Assembly (NCBI RefSeq): GCF_003050785.1
Contig: NZ_QAOH01000001.1
Location: 496,001 to 560,000 of the forward strand
DNA from: Celeribacter persicus
GTDB lineage: Bacteria > Pseudomonadota > Alphaproteobacteria > Rhodobacterales > Rhodobacteraceae
DNA: 64,000 bases
Direction: 5' to 3'
Shown here: positions 1-10,242 of the stretch, piece by piece
Numbering within the stretch: the stretch's first letter is position 1
Layout of the letters: each line of letters opens with the position of its first letter
Notes under the pieces: generated by a model
Databases searched by the model: none
The model's input: only the letters and a program-made list of their open reading frames with translations
What the model was told of the DNA's origin: nothing
Position numbers and translations under genes: made by a program

Positions 1-108
1 AAACCGGGCGAAACGCTCTTGCACGGCGTCCAAAAACAACGTCATACAAGGGCCAAAGAGACAACACGCGCAGCGCAAAAGCGCGCGGACAGAACGGGAC
101 GACAAGAC

Positions 109-921
109 GTGGCGCATATCATCATCGTCGGGAACGAGAAGGGCGGAGCGGGCAAATCGACCGTCTCCATGCATGTGGCGACCGCGCTGGCGCGGCTTGG
201 CCATCGGGTGGGCGCACTGGATCTGGACCTGCGACAAAAGACCTTTGCCCGTTATCTCGAAAACCGTCTGAGCTATTGCCTGCGCGATGGGATCGAACTG
301 CCGACGCCCGAATATCGCGATCTGCCGCAGGTGGACGCCGCCGATCTGGCCGAGGGCGAGAATATCTATGACCAACGTCTGTCGATGGCCGTCGCTGGGC
401 TGGAAGAGACTTGCGATTTCATCCTGATCGACTGCCCCGGCTCGCACACCCGTCTGTCGCAGGTGGCGCATACGCTGGCCGATACGCTGATCACGCCGAT
501 GAACGATAGTTTCATCGACTTCGATCTTCTGGCCCGCGTCGACCCCGACAGCAACAAGATCCTCGGCCCCTCAGTCTATTCGGAAATGGTCTGGAACGCG
601 CGGCAATTGCGGGCGCAGGCCGGGCTCAAACCCATCGACTGGGTGGTGCTGCGCAACCGTCTCGGTGCGCAGGCGATGCACAATAAAAAGAAAATCGGCG
701 ATGCACTCGGCGAGCTGTCGAAACGCATCGGCTTTCGCGTCGCGCCCGGTTTTTCCGAACGGGTGATTTTCCGCGAACTGTTCCCCCGCGGGTTGACGTT
801 GCTCGACCTCAAGGACGTCGGTGTCAAATCCGCGATGAACATTTCGAACGTCGCCGCCCGCCAGGAATTGCGCGATCTGATGAAAGAGTTGAACCTGCCC
901 GGTGTCGAGGTTGATTTCTGA
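109..921 (+). CDS. mipZ: MipZ-type division-plane ATPase (ParA/MinD superfamily)
   Basis: 270-residue P-loop ATPase. The N-terminus reads IIIVGNEKGGAGKST, the deviant Walker A of ParA/MinD proteins in the form typical of MipZ, followed by DLDLRQKTFARYLENR and the Walker B region FILIDCPGSH. In alphaproteobacteria MipZ binds ParB near the origin and inhibits FtsZ away from midcell; that role is taken from the family. The reading frame opens at 19, but MipZ proteins begin a few residues before the P-loop, so I chose the GTG at 109; the upstream 30 residues are basic and low in complexity. It is a single gene here, convergent with the next gene. Confidence 0.85.
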   Translation: MAHIIIVGNEKGGAGKSTVSMHVATALARLGHRVGALDLDLRQKTFARYLENRLSYCLRDGIELPTPEYRDLPQVDAADLAEGENIYDQRLSMAVAGLEETCDFILIDCPGSHTRLSQVAHTLADTLITPMNDSFIDFDLLARVDPDSNKILGPSVYSEMVWNARQLRAQAGLKPIDWVVLRNRLGAQAMHNKKKIGDALGELSKRIGFRVAPGFSERVIFRELFPRGLTLLDLKDVGVKSAMNISNVAARQELRDLMKELNLPGVEVDF

Positions 922-1000
922 TCGGCGCACGCACGATTTTTGATGCTCAGCTCAGAGCTGCCGCAGATCGTATTTGTCGGGGAGTTCATCTGGAGAGGGC

Positions 1001-1954
1001 TCATCGCGCCCGCTCCCGCCAAAGCGTCGCAGCCCGCTCCTCCGCCGCCGGCTCACCCAGAGTGTCGAGCGCCAGAGCGGCTGTGGCTAACACGATAGCC
1101 TCCGCAAACGGATCGTCGAGCGTTCCGTCCCAAAGTGCGCTCAGGCGCGACAGATCGGTTTCGCCATCGTTGAGCCTGCGCGTATCCTCATGAGCCGGGG
1201 GCACAAACCCGTCCCAGCGCGCGCCCGCACGCAGGCCAAAGACCTGAATGTCTTTCGACGGATTACGCTCGAACTCGCCGCCGCCCCCCTTGATCACCGA
1301 AAGGGATTTCAGCCCGAGAAGCGCGGAGGCATCGGCCTGCAACTCGCGGTAGGGCGGATGAAACACCCCCTGCACGGAAGCCTCCGCCCCACCCGGATTG
1401 AGCATCCGCGCGACCGTGTTGAGACAGGAGCGCAGCCCGAAAACCGCGCGCAGTTGCAAGAGGTGCAGAAGCTCCGGCGAGACATTTTCAAGCGGCAGAT
1501 AGGCGATGCCCTCTGTCGCCATCACCTCGCGGGCATGATCCGGCCCGTCACAAGACATGATCCCGGCATAGGACAGCCCCTCACGCACCAGATGGCCGCT
1601 TTCGCCCAACCCGTTCCAGCCATGCATCAGGACCTTATATCCACCCTGCGCCACAAGACGCGCGGACAGGAGAAACCACGGTAGCCCACGCGTGCGCCCG
1701 GCGGCATAGGACGGCCAGTCGAGATCGGGCGTCGGCACGGTTACCAGCGTATCGCGCAGGGCACGGGTGAAGCCCGCGATCTCCTCGGGCACTTCGCCCT
1801 TCATCCGCATCAGCATCAGCATGGCACCGGTGCTTTCGGGCGCGGCCTCACCGCGCAGCACACGGGCCATGGCCTCATGCGCCTCGTCATATGTCAGGGA
1901 TCGCGACCGGCCCGGGCCACGGCCCAGAATCCGGACAAATTCGGCAATGCTCAT
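1001..1954 (-). CDS. TrpD-like glycosyltransferase family protein (YbiB/TrpD2 type)
   Basis: 317 residues resembling the anthranilate phosphoribosyltransferase fold: an N-terminal helical domain (LTYDEAHEAMARVLRGEA) and the middle part with HGWNGLGESGHLVREGL and IKGGGGEFERNP, which stand where TrpD binds PRPP. The family of TrpD-like proteins without tryptophan-operon context (YbiB in E. coli) binds nucleic acid and is not known to make tryptophan. It starts 19 bases after the nitrate reductase stop codon, so it is probably co-transcribed with it. No link to nitrate chemistry can be read from the sequence. Confidence 0.75.
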   Translation of the reverse strand: MSIAEFVRILGRGPGRSRSLTYDEAHEAMARVLRGEAAPESTGAMLMLMRMKGEVPEEIAGFTRALRDTLVTVPTPDLDWPSYAAGRTRGLPWFLLSARLVAQGGYKVLMHGWNGLGESGHLVREGLSYAGIMSCDGPDHAREVMATEGIAYLPLENVSPELLHLLQLRAVFGLRSCLNTVARMLNPGGAEASVQGVFHPPYRELQADASALLGLKSLSVIKGGGGEFERNPSKDIQVFGLRAGARWDGFVPPAHEDTRRLNDGETDLSRLSALWDGTLDDPFAEAIVLATAALALDTLGEPAAEERAATLWRERAR

Positions 1955-1973
1955 CAGGTGCTCACTCAGCTAC

Positions 1974-4607
1974 TTACTCTGCGGCTTCCTGGGCCTGCAC
2001 ACGTTCGATCAGAGCGGCGATTTCCGGACGGCAGGAACCACAATTCGTACCCGCCTGCAACGCTTCGCCAATCGCCTCGACCGTCATCAACCCACGCGTC
2101 TCAATCGCGGACAGAATAGTGTTCACACCGACATTGAAGCAAGAGCAGAGCACCGGCCCCGGATCGGGTTGATCGGCGGGGGATTTGCCGGAAAGCACCA
2201 TCGGTGCCTCCTGCCCCGGCAGGTGCGTGAGATAATCGCGCATCACGGCGACGGGTTGACGCGAGACGAAAAGCGCCGCTTGCAGCGCACCGTCCTTGTG
2301 AAAGGCGATGCGGGCCGTGCCCTTGGCCGGGTCGAGCATGGTCTGGACATCGGCGGCGGGCAGATCGAAGAGGCCGCGCGCCTCGGCAACCCAATCCTCG
2401 GGCGCCTCGCGTCCAGCCAGCTCCATCCGGTAGCCCGCATGGGTCTTCGCCAAGGCCCAATACTCCGTGTTGGCTTTCACCGGGGTCTGCGAGATCGCGA
2501 AGCCGTACCAGGCCGCCGCGAAAGGTGCGATCCCGGCGACGGAAGCCTTGCTCTCAGGTTGGCCGGAGACCGGATCAATGACCGGTGCAACCAGCGCGTC
2601 GATGCGGGCGGCGGGGGCGTTTTCCCCGGTCCAGTGCATCGGTGCGAAAATCTCTCCCGGTGCGATCCGATCCGTGATCATGGCGCGCAGGATCGCTTTG
2701 CCATGCGGCGACGTGATCTCGACAAGCGCGGTCGGGCCGATCCCCTTGGCGGCGGCATCGTCCGGGTGAATTTCAATGAAAGGCTCGCCCAGATGCGCAT
2801 TGAGACGCGGCGCACGGGCGGTGCGGGTCATGGTGTGCCACTGATCGCGCACGCGACCGGTGTTGAGGCGGAAGGGATAACGCGGCTCAAGTTTAGCCAC
2901 CGGCGGCTTCCACGACACGGGCAGCATCCGGCCCTTGCCATCGGGGGTAAAGAACCGCCCGTCGGCAAAGAAACGCCCGCCCTGTTTGCCATCGGAGACC
3001 GGCCAGCGGGTCGGCTCCAGCGCGTCATATTCGGCATCCGTCAGGTCCTTGAGACCGGAGATGTCGAAATCCTTGCCAAAGCCGCCGGCAATTCCGGAAA
3101 GGGCCGCATATTCGCGGAAAATCTCGGCGGGGCTCTCATAATCGAAAGCCGCGCCATAGCCCATCAGACGCCCGACCTCGGCCAATTGCCACCAGTCGGG
3201 GCGCGCCTCGCCCGGCGCGGGCAGGACGATGCGTTGCCGCGAAATGATCCGGTCGGAATTGGTCACCGTACCGCTTTTCTCGCCCCAGCCGGTGGCGGGC
3301 AAAAGCACATGGGCAAGGCGCGCCGTATCGGTCGCCCCGGTGATGTCGGAGACCACGACGAACTCGCAGCCCGCAATGGCCTCGCGCACCTTGTCGGCGT
3401 CCGGCATGGAGACGGCGGGGTTGGTGTGGAGCACCCAGAGCGCCTTGATCCGTCCCTCGCCCACGGCGCGAAACATGTCGACGGCCTTGAGCCCCGCTTG
3501 CTCCGGCATCACGGGGGCGGACCAGAAATCGCCCACCGCTTTGCGGTGATCCACGTTCTCAATGTCGAGGTGGCAGGCCAGCATATTGGCCAGACCGCCG
3601 ACCTCGCGCCCGCCCATGGCGTTGGGCTGGCCGGTAACGGAAAACGGCCCGAGACCCGGACGCCCGATGCGACCCGTAGCGAGGTGGCAATTGGTGATGG
3701 CATTGACCTTGTCCGTGCCCGATGAGGACTGATTCACGCCTTGAGAGAAGATCGTCACGACCTTCTCGGTGGTACACCAGAGGTCGTAGAATTCGGACAG
3801 CGTGTCATCCGACAGGCCGGTGACGGAAAGATCGTCAGCTCTGGCTGAGGCAATCGCCTCCTCAAGACCGGAAACATTCGTGGCAAACGTGGCGTCGATC
3901 AACCCGCGTCTGGCGATCTCCGCCAGAAGCCCGTTGAACAGCGCCACGTCGGAGCCGGGTTTCACCGGCAGGTGCAGGTCCGCCAGATCGCAGGATGCGG
4001 TGCGGCGCGGGTCGATGACGACGAGCTTCTGTTCCGGGCGTTTCTTGCGGGTCGCAAGAATGCGCTGATAGAGCACCGGGTGACACCAAGCGAGGTTCGA
4101 GCCGGTGAGCACGATGAGATCGGCTTCGTCGAGATCCTCATAGGTGCCGGGCACGGTGTCGGTGCCGAAAGCGCGTTTGTGCCCCGCGACGGTGGAGGCC
4201 ATGCAGAGCCGTGAGTTGGTGTCGATATTGGCCGATCCGATGAAACCCTTCATCAGCTTGTTGGCGACATAGTAATCCTCGGTCAGGAGCTGACCGGAAA
4301 CGTAGAAGGCCACGCTGTCGGGACCGTGTGCGGCGATGGTCTCCGAAAACCTGCGTGCGACGAGATCGAGCGCACTGTCCCAATCGGTCTCCTCGCCATG
4401 CACGCGCGGTGCCAGAAGCCGCCCGTCGAGAGAAACAGTCTCGCCCAGAGCGGTGCCCTTGGAACAAAGTCGCCCGAAGTTCGCCGGGTGGCTTTTGTCG
4501 CCACGCACATCAAGGCCACCCTCCCTGTCAGGGCTCAGGAGAACACCGCAACCGACGCCGCAATAGGGGCAGGTCGAGCGGATCGCACAGGATTGCGGTG
4601 CTTTCAT
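1974..4607 (-). CDS. nasA: Assimilatory nitrate reductase, molybdopterin catalytic subunit
   Basis: 877 residues; cytoplasmic reduction of nitrate to nitrite. The N-terminus has the [4Fe-4S] ligands C13, C16, C20 and C48 (CPYCGVGC, then RLCSKG). The bis-MGD oxidoreductase body follows, ending in a molydopterin-dinucleotide-binding domain (NTGRVRDQWHTMTRT). The last about 50 residues form a BFD-like [2Fe-2S] domain (CSCFNVG...TNCGSC), as in NasA proteins that take electrons from a flavoprotein. There is no signal peptide. Its ATG overlaps the stop of the upstream flavoprotein gene by 4 bases. No nitrite reductase gene is found in the window. Confidence 0.93.
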   Translation of the reverse strand: MKAPQSCAIRSTCPYCGVGCGVLLSPDREGGLDVRGDKSHPANFGRLCSKGTALGETVSLDGRLLAPRVHGEETDWDSALDLVARRFSETIAAHGPDSVAFYVSGQLLTEDYYVANKLMKGFIGSANIDTNSRLCMASTVAGHKRAFGTDTVPGTYEDLDEADLIVLTGSNLAWCHPVLYQRILATRKKRPEQKLVVIDPRRTASCDLADLHLPVKPGSDVALFNGLLAEIARRGLIDATFATNVSGLEEAIASARADDLSVTGLSDDTLSEFYDLWCTTEKVVTIFSQGVNQSSSGTDKVNAITNCHLATGRIGRPGLGPFSVTGQPNAMGGREVGGLANMLACHLDIENVDHRKAVGDFWSAPVMPEQAGLKAVDMFRAVGEGRIKALWVLHTNPAVSMPDADKVREAIAGCEFVVVSDITGATDTARLAHVLLPATGWGEKSGTVTNSDRIISRQRIVLPAPGEARPDWWQLAEVGRLMGYGAAFDYESPAEIFREYAALSGIAGGFGKDFDISGLKDLTDAEYDALEPTRWPVSDGKQGGRFFADGRFFTPDGKGRMLPVSWKPPVAKLEPRYPFRLNTGRVRDQWHTMTRTARAPRLNAHLGEPFIEIHPDDAAAKGIGPTALVEITSPHGKAILRAMITDRIAPGEIFAPMHWTGENAPAARIDALVAPVIDPVSGQPESKASVAGIAPFAAAWYGFAISQTPVKANTEYWALAKTHAGYRMELAGREAPEDWVAEARGLFDLPAADVQTMLDPAKGTARIAFHKDGALQAALFVSRQPVAVMRDYLTHLPGQEAPMVLSGKSPADQPDPGPVLCSCFNVGVNTILSAIETRGLMTVEAIGEALQAGTNCGSCRPEIAALIERVQAQEAAE

Positions 4608-5845
4608 GCCATCACCTCCAGAGCCGGGGCCTCCGGCGCGTCCTGATAGGCCGGGCCGAAAATCAATGTGTCGCGCATGGCGGAAATATCGGCACCGTCC
4701 CGGATCAGGTTGAAGAACCAGCCGCCGTCATCCGTGTCGCCATACATCACCGCACCAACCAGTCGCCCCCCCTCGATCACGAGGCGTTTGTAGATCGCAG
4801 CCTGCGGGTCGGAATAGGTGATGCACTCGCGTCCTTCGGCCTCGCGGAAATCACCGGCAGAAAACAGATCGCAACCGGTGACCTTGAGCTTTGTGGAGAC
4901 ATCCTTGTTGACGAAGGTGGCGGGCAGATCGCGCAGGGTCTGTGCCAGCACCCTGGCCTGATCGAAAAGCGGTGCGACGAGGCCGAAAACCGCCCCGTCA
5001 TGCTCGACACATTCGCCAAGCGCGAAAACCCCCGGTGCGGTGGTCCGCATCCGATCATCCACAAGAATGCCCCGCCCGGTCTCGATCCCGCACTCCCGGG
5101 CCAGCGCGATGGAGGGGCGTATACCTACGGCCATCACCAGAAGGTCACAGTAAAGCATACGCCCGTCTTCGAGCAGAAGAGCCCGCACACGTCCATCGTC
5201 TCCGGCGATAATTTCTTTCGAATTGGCCCCACAGATTACCTCGATCCCCCGCGCCTCAAGCGCCTCTTGCAGGAGGGCCGCAGCGGGGCCGTCGAGTTGC
5301 CGGTCCATCAGATGATCGTTGAGATGGACAACGGTGACATGGGTGCCACGCGCCGCCATGCCTGCCGCCGCCTCAAGCCCCAAAAGCCCGCCACCAATGA
5401 TGACGGCCCGGCCCTGCGGCTTTGCCGCGAGGCGGATCATCTCCTCGGTGTCTTCCAGATCGCGATAGGCGATGACGCCGGGCAAGTCATGGCCCGGCAA
5501 CGGCAGGATGAACGGGCTCGATCCGGTGGCGATGACCAGCTTGTCATAGGGCACCTCGCCCTGCTCCCCGAACACCACCCGGCGCGCGGGGTCGATCCGG
5601 GCCACGCGTTCGCCGAACCGACAGATCACTCCATGGCGGGTGTACCAGCCGGCATCGTGGGTGATGATCTCATCATAACTCAACTCCCCCGCCAGCACGG
5701 GCGACAACATGAGGCGATTATATGTGCCCCGCGGCTCCGCGTTGAAGAGCGTGATGTCGAACGCGCCGGGGCATTCCGCGACCAGATGGTCAAGCAACCG
5801 CCCCGTCGCCATTCCCGCACCGATGATGACAAGCCGTTCCGCCAT
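4604..5845 (-). CDS. NAD(P)H/FAD-dependent oxidoreductase, likely nitrate reductase electron donor
   Basis: 413 residues of the class I pyridine nucleotide-disulfide oxidoreductase fold, close to the N-terminal flavin half of NirB. FAD motif LVIIGAGMATGRLL is at the extreme N-terminus and an NAD-binding motif AVIIGGGLLGLEAA at about residue 147. The siroheme and nitrite-binding part of NirB is absent, so this is a stand-alone electron-transfer protein like Klebsiella NasC. The frame extends upstream, but the ATG just before AERLVIIGAG gives the normal family start and sits 4 bases after the ATPase gene. Overlaps nasA (ATGA). Confidence 0.82.
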   Translation of the reverse strand: MAERLVIIGAGMATGRLLDHLVAECPGAFDITLFNAEPRGTYNRLMLSPVLAGELSYDEIITHDAGWYTRHGVICRFGERVARIDPARRVVFGEQGEVPYDKLVIATGSSPFILPLPGHDLPGVIAYRDLEDTEEMIRLAAKPQGRAVIIGGGLLGLEAAAGMAARGTHVTVVHLNDHLMDRQLDGPAAALLQEALEARGIEVICGANSKEIIAGDDGRVRALLLEDGRMLYCDLLVMAVGIRPSIALARECGIETGRGILVDDRMRTTAPGVFALGECVEHDGAVFGLVAPLFDQARVLAQTLRDLPATFVNKDVSTKLKVTGCDLFSAGDFREAEGRECITYSDPQAAIYKRLVIEGGRLVGAVMYGDTDDGGWFFNLIRDGADISAMRDTLIFGPAYQDAPEAPALEVMA

Positions 5846-5849
5846 ATCT

Positions 5850-7544
5850 TCACTCCGCCGCGATGGCCTTCGGTTCAGACTTTTTTGGTTTTGCGCCGTG
5901 TTCGTATTCTTCGAGGAAATCGAGCACTTCCTGCCGATAGGCATAGTAATCCGGGTGCTCCAGAAGCGCCTTGCGCGTGCGCGGACGCGGTAGTTTGACC
6001 TCGGTGATCTTGCCGATGGTGGCCTGCGGCCCGTTGGTCATCATCACCACGCGGTCGGCAAGAAGGATCGCTTCGTCCACGTCGTGGGTCACACAGATCG
6101 CGGTGACTTTCGTGCGCTCCCAGACCTCCATGAGCACCTCCTGCAACTCCCAGCGCGTCAGGCTGTCGAGCATGCCGAAGGGTTCATCGAGGAGGAGAAG
6201 TTTCGGCGAGAGGGCAAAGGCGCGGGCGATGCCCACCCGTTGCCTCATGCCGTTCGACATTTCCGAGGCGGGCTTGTCCATAGCATCAGCGAGACCGACC
6301 CTCTCAAGGTAATACTCAATGACGTCCTGCCGCTCGGGCTGCGACGCGCCGGGATAGACCTTGTCGACACCAATGGCGACATTCTCCTTCGCGGTGAGCC
6401 AGGGAAACAGGTTCGGCGACTGAAACACCACGGCCCGCTCGGGATCGGCACCACGCACCTCGAAGCCGTCGAGCTTGATCGCGCCTTTCGAGATGTCATT
6501 GAGACCGGCGGCCATGGTCAGAACCGTGGATTTGCCACAACCCGAGTGCCCGATCAGCGAAATGAACTCACCGCGGTTCAATTTCAGATTGAAGTCTTCC
6601 ACGACCGTGAGCGGCCCCTTGGGCGTCGGATAGACCTTGTGCAGCCCTTCGAACGTCAGGAACCGCTGGTCGATCAGACCTTCCTGCGCCTTGGCGACGG
6701 CGGCGGGCACCGGCTGATTGTGGATCGCGGTGACGTTGGGCAATTGCTTGCTGCCTTCGGCCTTGGCCTCGATGCCCACATCCATCAGGTAATTGGTGAC
6801 CTGCGCGCGCAGATGATGGAAGGTTTCGTCGTGGTTCATCTCGCCCCGGTCGCGCGGACGCGGGATGGTGACCTTGAACTCTTCGCCAAGCGTGCCGTCG
6901 GGATTGAGCGCGATGATCCGGTCGGCCAGAAGAATCGCCTCGTCCACATCGTTGGTGATCAGCACGCAGGTTTTCTTGTCGGCTTCCCAGATGTGTTCGA
7001 TCTCATCGGCAAGGTTCGCACGCGTCAGCGCATCGAGCGCTGAAAGCGGCTCGTCCAGCAGCAAAACCTCCGGGTTCATCGCCAGAGCGCGCGCCACGTT
7101 CACCCGTTGCCGCATCCCGCCCGAAAGCTCCGCCGGACGGCGTGTCTTGGCGTGGCTGAGACCCACCATCTTGACGTAGTGATCGACCTTTTGTTGTTGC
7201 TCCGCCTTCGAGAGGCTCGGGAAAATCGCCTCCACCGCCAGAGACACGTTCTGATCGACCGTGAGCCAGGGCATCAGCGAATAGTTCTGAAAGATCACGC
7301 CGCGCTCGGGGCCGGGGCCGGTCACCGGCTGGCCTTTGAAGCTCACGGACCCGGTCGAGGGCGTATCGAGCCCGGCCATCAGGTTGATCAGCGTCGTCTT
7401 GCCGGAGCCGGAGAACCCGAGGAGCACAAGGAATTCACCCTCCTCGACCGACAGGTTGATGTTCTTGAGGACTTCCGTGCGGTGCAGACCCTCACCATAG
7501 CCCTTGGACACGTTGTCGAATGTCAGGAAACCCATGGCGATCAC
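5850..7544 (-). CDS. nasD: Nitrate ABC transporter ATPase with two fused nucleotide-binding domains
   Basis: 564 residues containing two complete ABC ATPase domains in tandem. Domain 1 (about 5-245) has Walker [10 protein letters not shown], signature LSGGMRQR and Walker B VLLLDEP. Domain 2 (about 295-535) has GHSGCGKST, signature MSNGMRQR and LLLLDEP. Both carry the PWLT motif after the Q-loop that is typical of the NrtC/NrtD/SsuB/TauB group. There is no solute-binding domain, unlike cyanobacterial NrtC. The second signature starts with MSNG rather than LSGG, which may make one ATP site weaker. GTG at 7544 overlaps the permease stop; ATG at 7535 is an alternative. Confidence 0.88.
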   Translation of the reverse strand: MIAMGFLTFDNVSKGYGEGLHRTEVLKNINLSVEEGEFLVLLGFSGSGKTTLINLMAGLDTPSTGSVSFKGQPVTGPGPERGVIFQNYSLMPWLTVDQNVSLAVEAIFPSLSKAEQQQKVDHYVKMVGLSHAKTRRPAELSGGMRQRVNVARALAMNPEVLLLDEPLSALDALTRANLADEIEHIWEADKKTCVLITNDVDEAILLADRIIALNPDGTLGEEFKVTIPRPRDRGEMNHDETFHHLRAQVTNYLMDVGIEAKAEGSKQLPNVTAIHNQPVPAAVAKAQEGLIDQRFLTFEGLHKVYPTPKGPLTVVEDFNLKLNRGEFISLIGHSGCGKSTVLTMAAGLNDISKGAIKLDGFEVRGADPERAVVFQSPNLFPWLTAKENVAIGVDKVYPGASQPERQDVIEYYLERVGLADAMDKPASEMSNGMRQRVGIARAFALSPKLLLLDEPFGMLDSLTRWELQEVLMEVWERTKVTAICVTHDVDEAILLADRVVMMTNGPQATIGKITEVKLPRPRTRKALLEHPDYYAYRQEVLDFLEEYEHGAKPKKSEPKAIAAE

Positions 7545-8635
7545 CGATTGTTCGTGAAGGTGAAGAGGGATTGCAGCGCATACATCACACGATCCAGCAG
7601 GAAACCGATGATGCCGATGGTGAGCACGGCGACGATGATCTTGGCGAGCGATTGCGAGGACCCGTTCTGGAATTCGTCCCAGACGAATTTACCGAGACCG
7701 GGGTTCTGTGCCAGCATTTCAGCGGCGATCAGCACCATCCAACCCACACCGAGCGACAGACGCAGACCGGTGAAAATCAGTGGCAGGGCGGAGGGCAGCA
7801 CCAGCTTGGTGATCTTCTGCCAGGTGCCCATTTTCAGAACTTTGGACACGGAAACGAGGTCCTTGTCGATGGAGGCCACCCCCAGCGAGGTGTTGATCAG
7901 CGTCGGCCAAAGCGAACAGAGCGTCACGGTGATGGCGGAGACGAGGAAGGACTTGGCGAACAGCCCGTCATTCGTCGTGTAAAGCGCCGAGACGACCATG
8001 GTCACAATCGGCAGCCACGCCAGCGGCGAGACCGGTTTGAAGATTTGCACCAGCGGGTTGATCGCGGCATTCGCATAGGGCGACAGACCGGCAAGGATGC
8101 CCAAAGGAATGGCAATCGCGGAGCCGATCAGGAAGCCAAAGAATACGGTTTTGATCGAGGTCCAGATTTGTTCGTAATAGGAAGGAGAGCCGGTGTAGGG
8201 GATGTCCTTGACCTTATCCAACTCGCCCGCCGCGATATAACGCTCGTTTCGCGCCTCGACGCGCTCAAGGAAGGCGGCCTTTTTCTCACCCTTGGCGATG
8301 GCGTCATGATGCAGGTTCACGGCTTCCTGCCACACGGCCGAGGGCCCTGGGATCGCGCCCAAAGAGGTTTGAACCTTCGGAGCCAGTGTGCCCCAGAGCA
8401 TCAGGAACCCGACGATGGCCAGAACCGGCACACCAAGGAGTTTCCAAATCTCTCTGGCCTGAGCTTTCGGATTATCTCCGGCGAGCGCCTTCAGGATCGG
8501 CGTCATCCAGGAGAGGCCCAGAACCTGAAACCAGGCATCGGCCTTGTTGATCCGGGTGAAGAGCTTTGCGCGACGATCCTCGCGGGCCTTACGGGTGGCC
8601 TCGGCGTCGAGCGCTTGGGGGTCGATGGCGGTCAT
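7541..8635 (-). CDS. nasE: Nitrate ABC transporter permease
   Basis: 364-residue inner-membrane protein of the NrtB/SsuC/TauC permease family. A hydrophobic segment ([17 protein letters not shown]) lies near residue 70 and the binding-protein-dependent transport domain in the C-terminal half, including the EAA-like loop around [24 protein letters not shown] that contacts the ATPase. A long soluble stretch of about 80 residues separates the first membrane segment from the rest, a usual NrtB feature. Located between nasF and the double ATPase, with a 4-base overlap to the latter. Confidence 0.9.
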   Translation of the reverse strand: MTAIDPQALDAEATRKAREDRRAKLFTRINKADAWFQVLGLSWMTPILKALAGDNPKAQAREIWKLLGVPVLAIVGFLMLWGTLAPKVQTSLGAIPGPSAVWQEAVNLHHDAIAKGEKKAAFLERVEARNERYIAAGELDKVKDIPYTGSPSYYEQIWTSIKTVFFGFLIGSAIAIPLGILAGLSPYANAAINPLVQIFKPVSPLAWLPIVTMVVSALYTTNDGLFAKSFLVSAITVTLCSLWPTLINTSLGVASIDKDLVSVSKVLKMGTWQKITKLVLPSALPLIFTGLRLSLGVGWMVLIAAEMLAQNPGLGKFVWDEFQNGSSQSLAKIIVAVLTIGIIGFLLDRVMYALQSLFTFTNNR

Positions 8636-8670
8636 TGCGGAATCCTCGCGTGAGAAATCTGTTTGCAGGG

Positions 8671-8700
8671 GCCGGGGCGCAGGAAGGGGAGCGCCCCGGC
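8671..8700 (-). other. Intercistronic hairpin between nasF and nasE
   Basis: A perfect 10-bp inverted repeat (GCCGGGGCGC and GCGCCCCGGC) with a 10-base loop. There is no T-run after it on the minus strand. It probably protects the nasF message end or lowers expression of the downstream permease and ATPase, as is common after binding-protein genes. Confidence 0.6.
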
Positions 8701-8747
8701 GTCTTGGGTATGAGGGTGGGCGCGATGGGCTCCGCCCGTTCGGCGCT

Positions 8748-8772
8748 GAAATCGCTCCGGTGGAGTGATTTC
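8748..8772 (-). other. Second intercistronic hairpin directly after nasF
   Basis: An 11-bp stem (GAAATCGCTCC with GGAGTGATTTC, one G-T pair) and a 3-base loop, 10 bases after the nasF stop codon. It has no T-run. Together with the hairpin at 8671-8700 it fills most of the 147-base nasF-nasE gap. Confidence 0.55.
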
Positions 8773-8782
8773 CGGGCGCGCC

Positions 8783-10150
8783 TCACCCTTTGACTTCGGT
8801 TCCCACGACGACCTGCTCGCCTTTCAGGCCGATCGGCAGGCTGTCGAGATAGGCGTTCGGCGCTTTGCCGTCATAGGGAATACCGTCAATAATGTCGGCG
8901 GCGGGCGTCGGGTCCTTGTAACCGTCGCTGTCCCACGGGAAGTCGGTCTCATTGGCCAGCCCTTCATCCACGAGAAGACGCGCGGCTTCGAGGTAGATCT
9001 CCGGCTTGTAGACCGATTTCGCGACCTCATCGTACCAGTTGTCGGGCTTGGCCTCCGCGATCTGACCCCAGCGACGCATCTGGGTCAGGTACCACACGGC
9101 GTCGGAATAGAAGGGATAGGTCGCGTTATAGCGGAAGAACACGTTGAAGTCGGGAACCTCGCGCTTGTCGCCTTTTTCATACTCGAACGTGCCGGTCATG
9201 GAGGCCGCGATCACCTCCTGATCGGCGCCCACATAATCCGGGCGGGAGAGGATTTCGACGGCTTCTTCGCGGTTGGCGTTGTCGTTCTCATCAAGCCACA
9301 TGGCGGCACGGATCAGCGCTTTGACGACAGCAAGCGTCGTGTTCGGATACTGTTCGGCAAACTCGGCAGTGATCCCGAACACCTTCTCCGGGTTGTTCTT
9401 CCAGAGCTCGTAATCGGTGATCACCGGCACGCCGATCCCCTTGAACACGGCCTGCTGGTTCCACGGTTCACCCACGCAATAGCCATAGATCGTGCCGGCT
9501 TCCAGAGTGGCGGGCATTTGCGGAGGGGGCGTCACGGAGAGGAACACATCGGCCCCGATCTGGCCGGTGATGTTCTCCGGCGAATAGTAGCCCGGATGCA
9601 GACCACCGGCCGCCAGCCAGTAGCGCAATTCGTAGTTGTGGGTCGAGACCGGGAAGACCATACCCATGTTGAAAGGCTTGCCCTCGGCTTTGTATTTCTC
9701 GACGACCGGGGCGAGCGCCTCGGCGGAAATCGGGTGAACCGGCTTGCCATCGTCCCCTGTCGGGATGTTCGGTTTCATCTCTTCCCAGACCTCGTTCGAC
9801 ACGGTGATGCCGTTGCCGTTCAGGTCCATGGAGAAGGGTGTGATGATATGCGCCTCGGTACCGAAACCGATGGTCGCAGCCAGCGGTTGACCCGCCAGCA
9901 TATGCGCGCCGTCCAGAGTGCCGTCGATCACACCGTCCAGAAGAACCTTCCAGTTGGCCTGTGCTTCGAGCGTCACGAAGAGACCTTCATCGTCAAAGAA
10001 ACCCTGCTCATAGGCGACCGCGAGCGGCGCCATGTCGGTCAGCTTGATGAAACCGAAGGTCAGTTCGTCCTTTTCCAGATCGAGCATCTCGGCCCAACCC
10101 GGGGCAGCGAGTGCCGTGGTGGCCGCGAGGCCGAGAAGAAGCTTTTTCAT
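8783..10150 (-). CDS. nasF: Nitrate ABC transporter substrate-binding protein (NrtA/CmpA family)
   Basis: 455 residues. Sec-type signal peptide [20 protein letters not shown], then the NrtA/CmpA-like binding protein ([40 protein letters not shown]). It captures nitrate and/or nitrite in the periplasm and delivers it to NasE/NasD. The reading frame continues 70 codons upstream, but those codons run through the leader attenuator and the ATG at 10150 is the one followed by a signal peptide. The gene is preceded by a leader with a transcription terminator (see 10189-10300), so its expression should depend on NasT. Confidence 0.92.
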   Translation of the reverse strand: MKKLLLGLAATTALAAPGWAEMLDLEKDELTFGFIKLTDMAPLAVAYEQGFFDDEGLFVTLEAQANWKVLLDGVIDGTLDGAHMLAGQPLAATIGFGTEAHIITPFSMDLNGNGITVSNEVWEEMKPNIPTGDDGKPVHPISAEALAPVVEKYKAEGKPFNMGMVFPVSTHNYELRYWLAAGGLHPGYYSPENITGQIGADVFLSVTPPPQMPATLEAGTIYGYCVGEPWNQQAVFKGIGVPVITDYELWKNNPEKVFGITAEFAEQYPNTTLAVVKALIRAAMWLDENDNANREEAVEILSRPDYVGADQEVIAASMTGTFEYEKGDKREVPDFNVFFRYNATYPFYSDAVWYLTQMRRWGQIAEAKPDNWYDEVAKSVYKPEIYLEAARLLVDEGLANETDFPWDSDGYKDPTPAADIIDGIPYDGKAPNAYLDSLPIGLKGEQVVVGTEVKG

Positions 10151-10188
10151 CCGTTCGTCCCTGTTCTTTCGAAGATGAAAATACAAAA

Positions 10189-10242
10189 AAAGCCGCCGAT
10201 GGACCGCCTGGGAGGAGAAGGGGCGATCTATCGAGCGGCTTT
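10189..10242 (-). terminator. Intrinsic terminator (attenuator) in the nasF leader
   Basis: On the minus strand, AAAGCCGC (10242-10235) pairs with GCGGCTTT (10196-10189), extended inward by CGAT/ATCG after a one-base bulge, and is followed by more T residues (GGCTTTTTTTG). It stands 39 bases before the nasF ATG and after the region where the promoter must lie, so it would stop transcription before nasF unless antiterminated. Its 5' arm overlaps the hexaloop hairpin at 10233-10246. Confidence 0.85.

Noticed and set aside
1767-3725. A 650-codon open frame on the plus strand
   Set aside because: Antisense of nasA and the TrpD-like gene; no recognisable domain.
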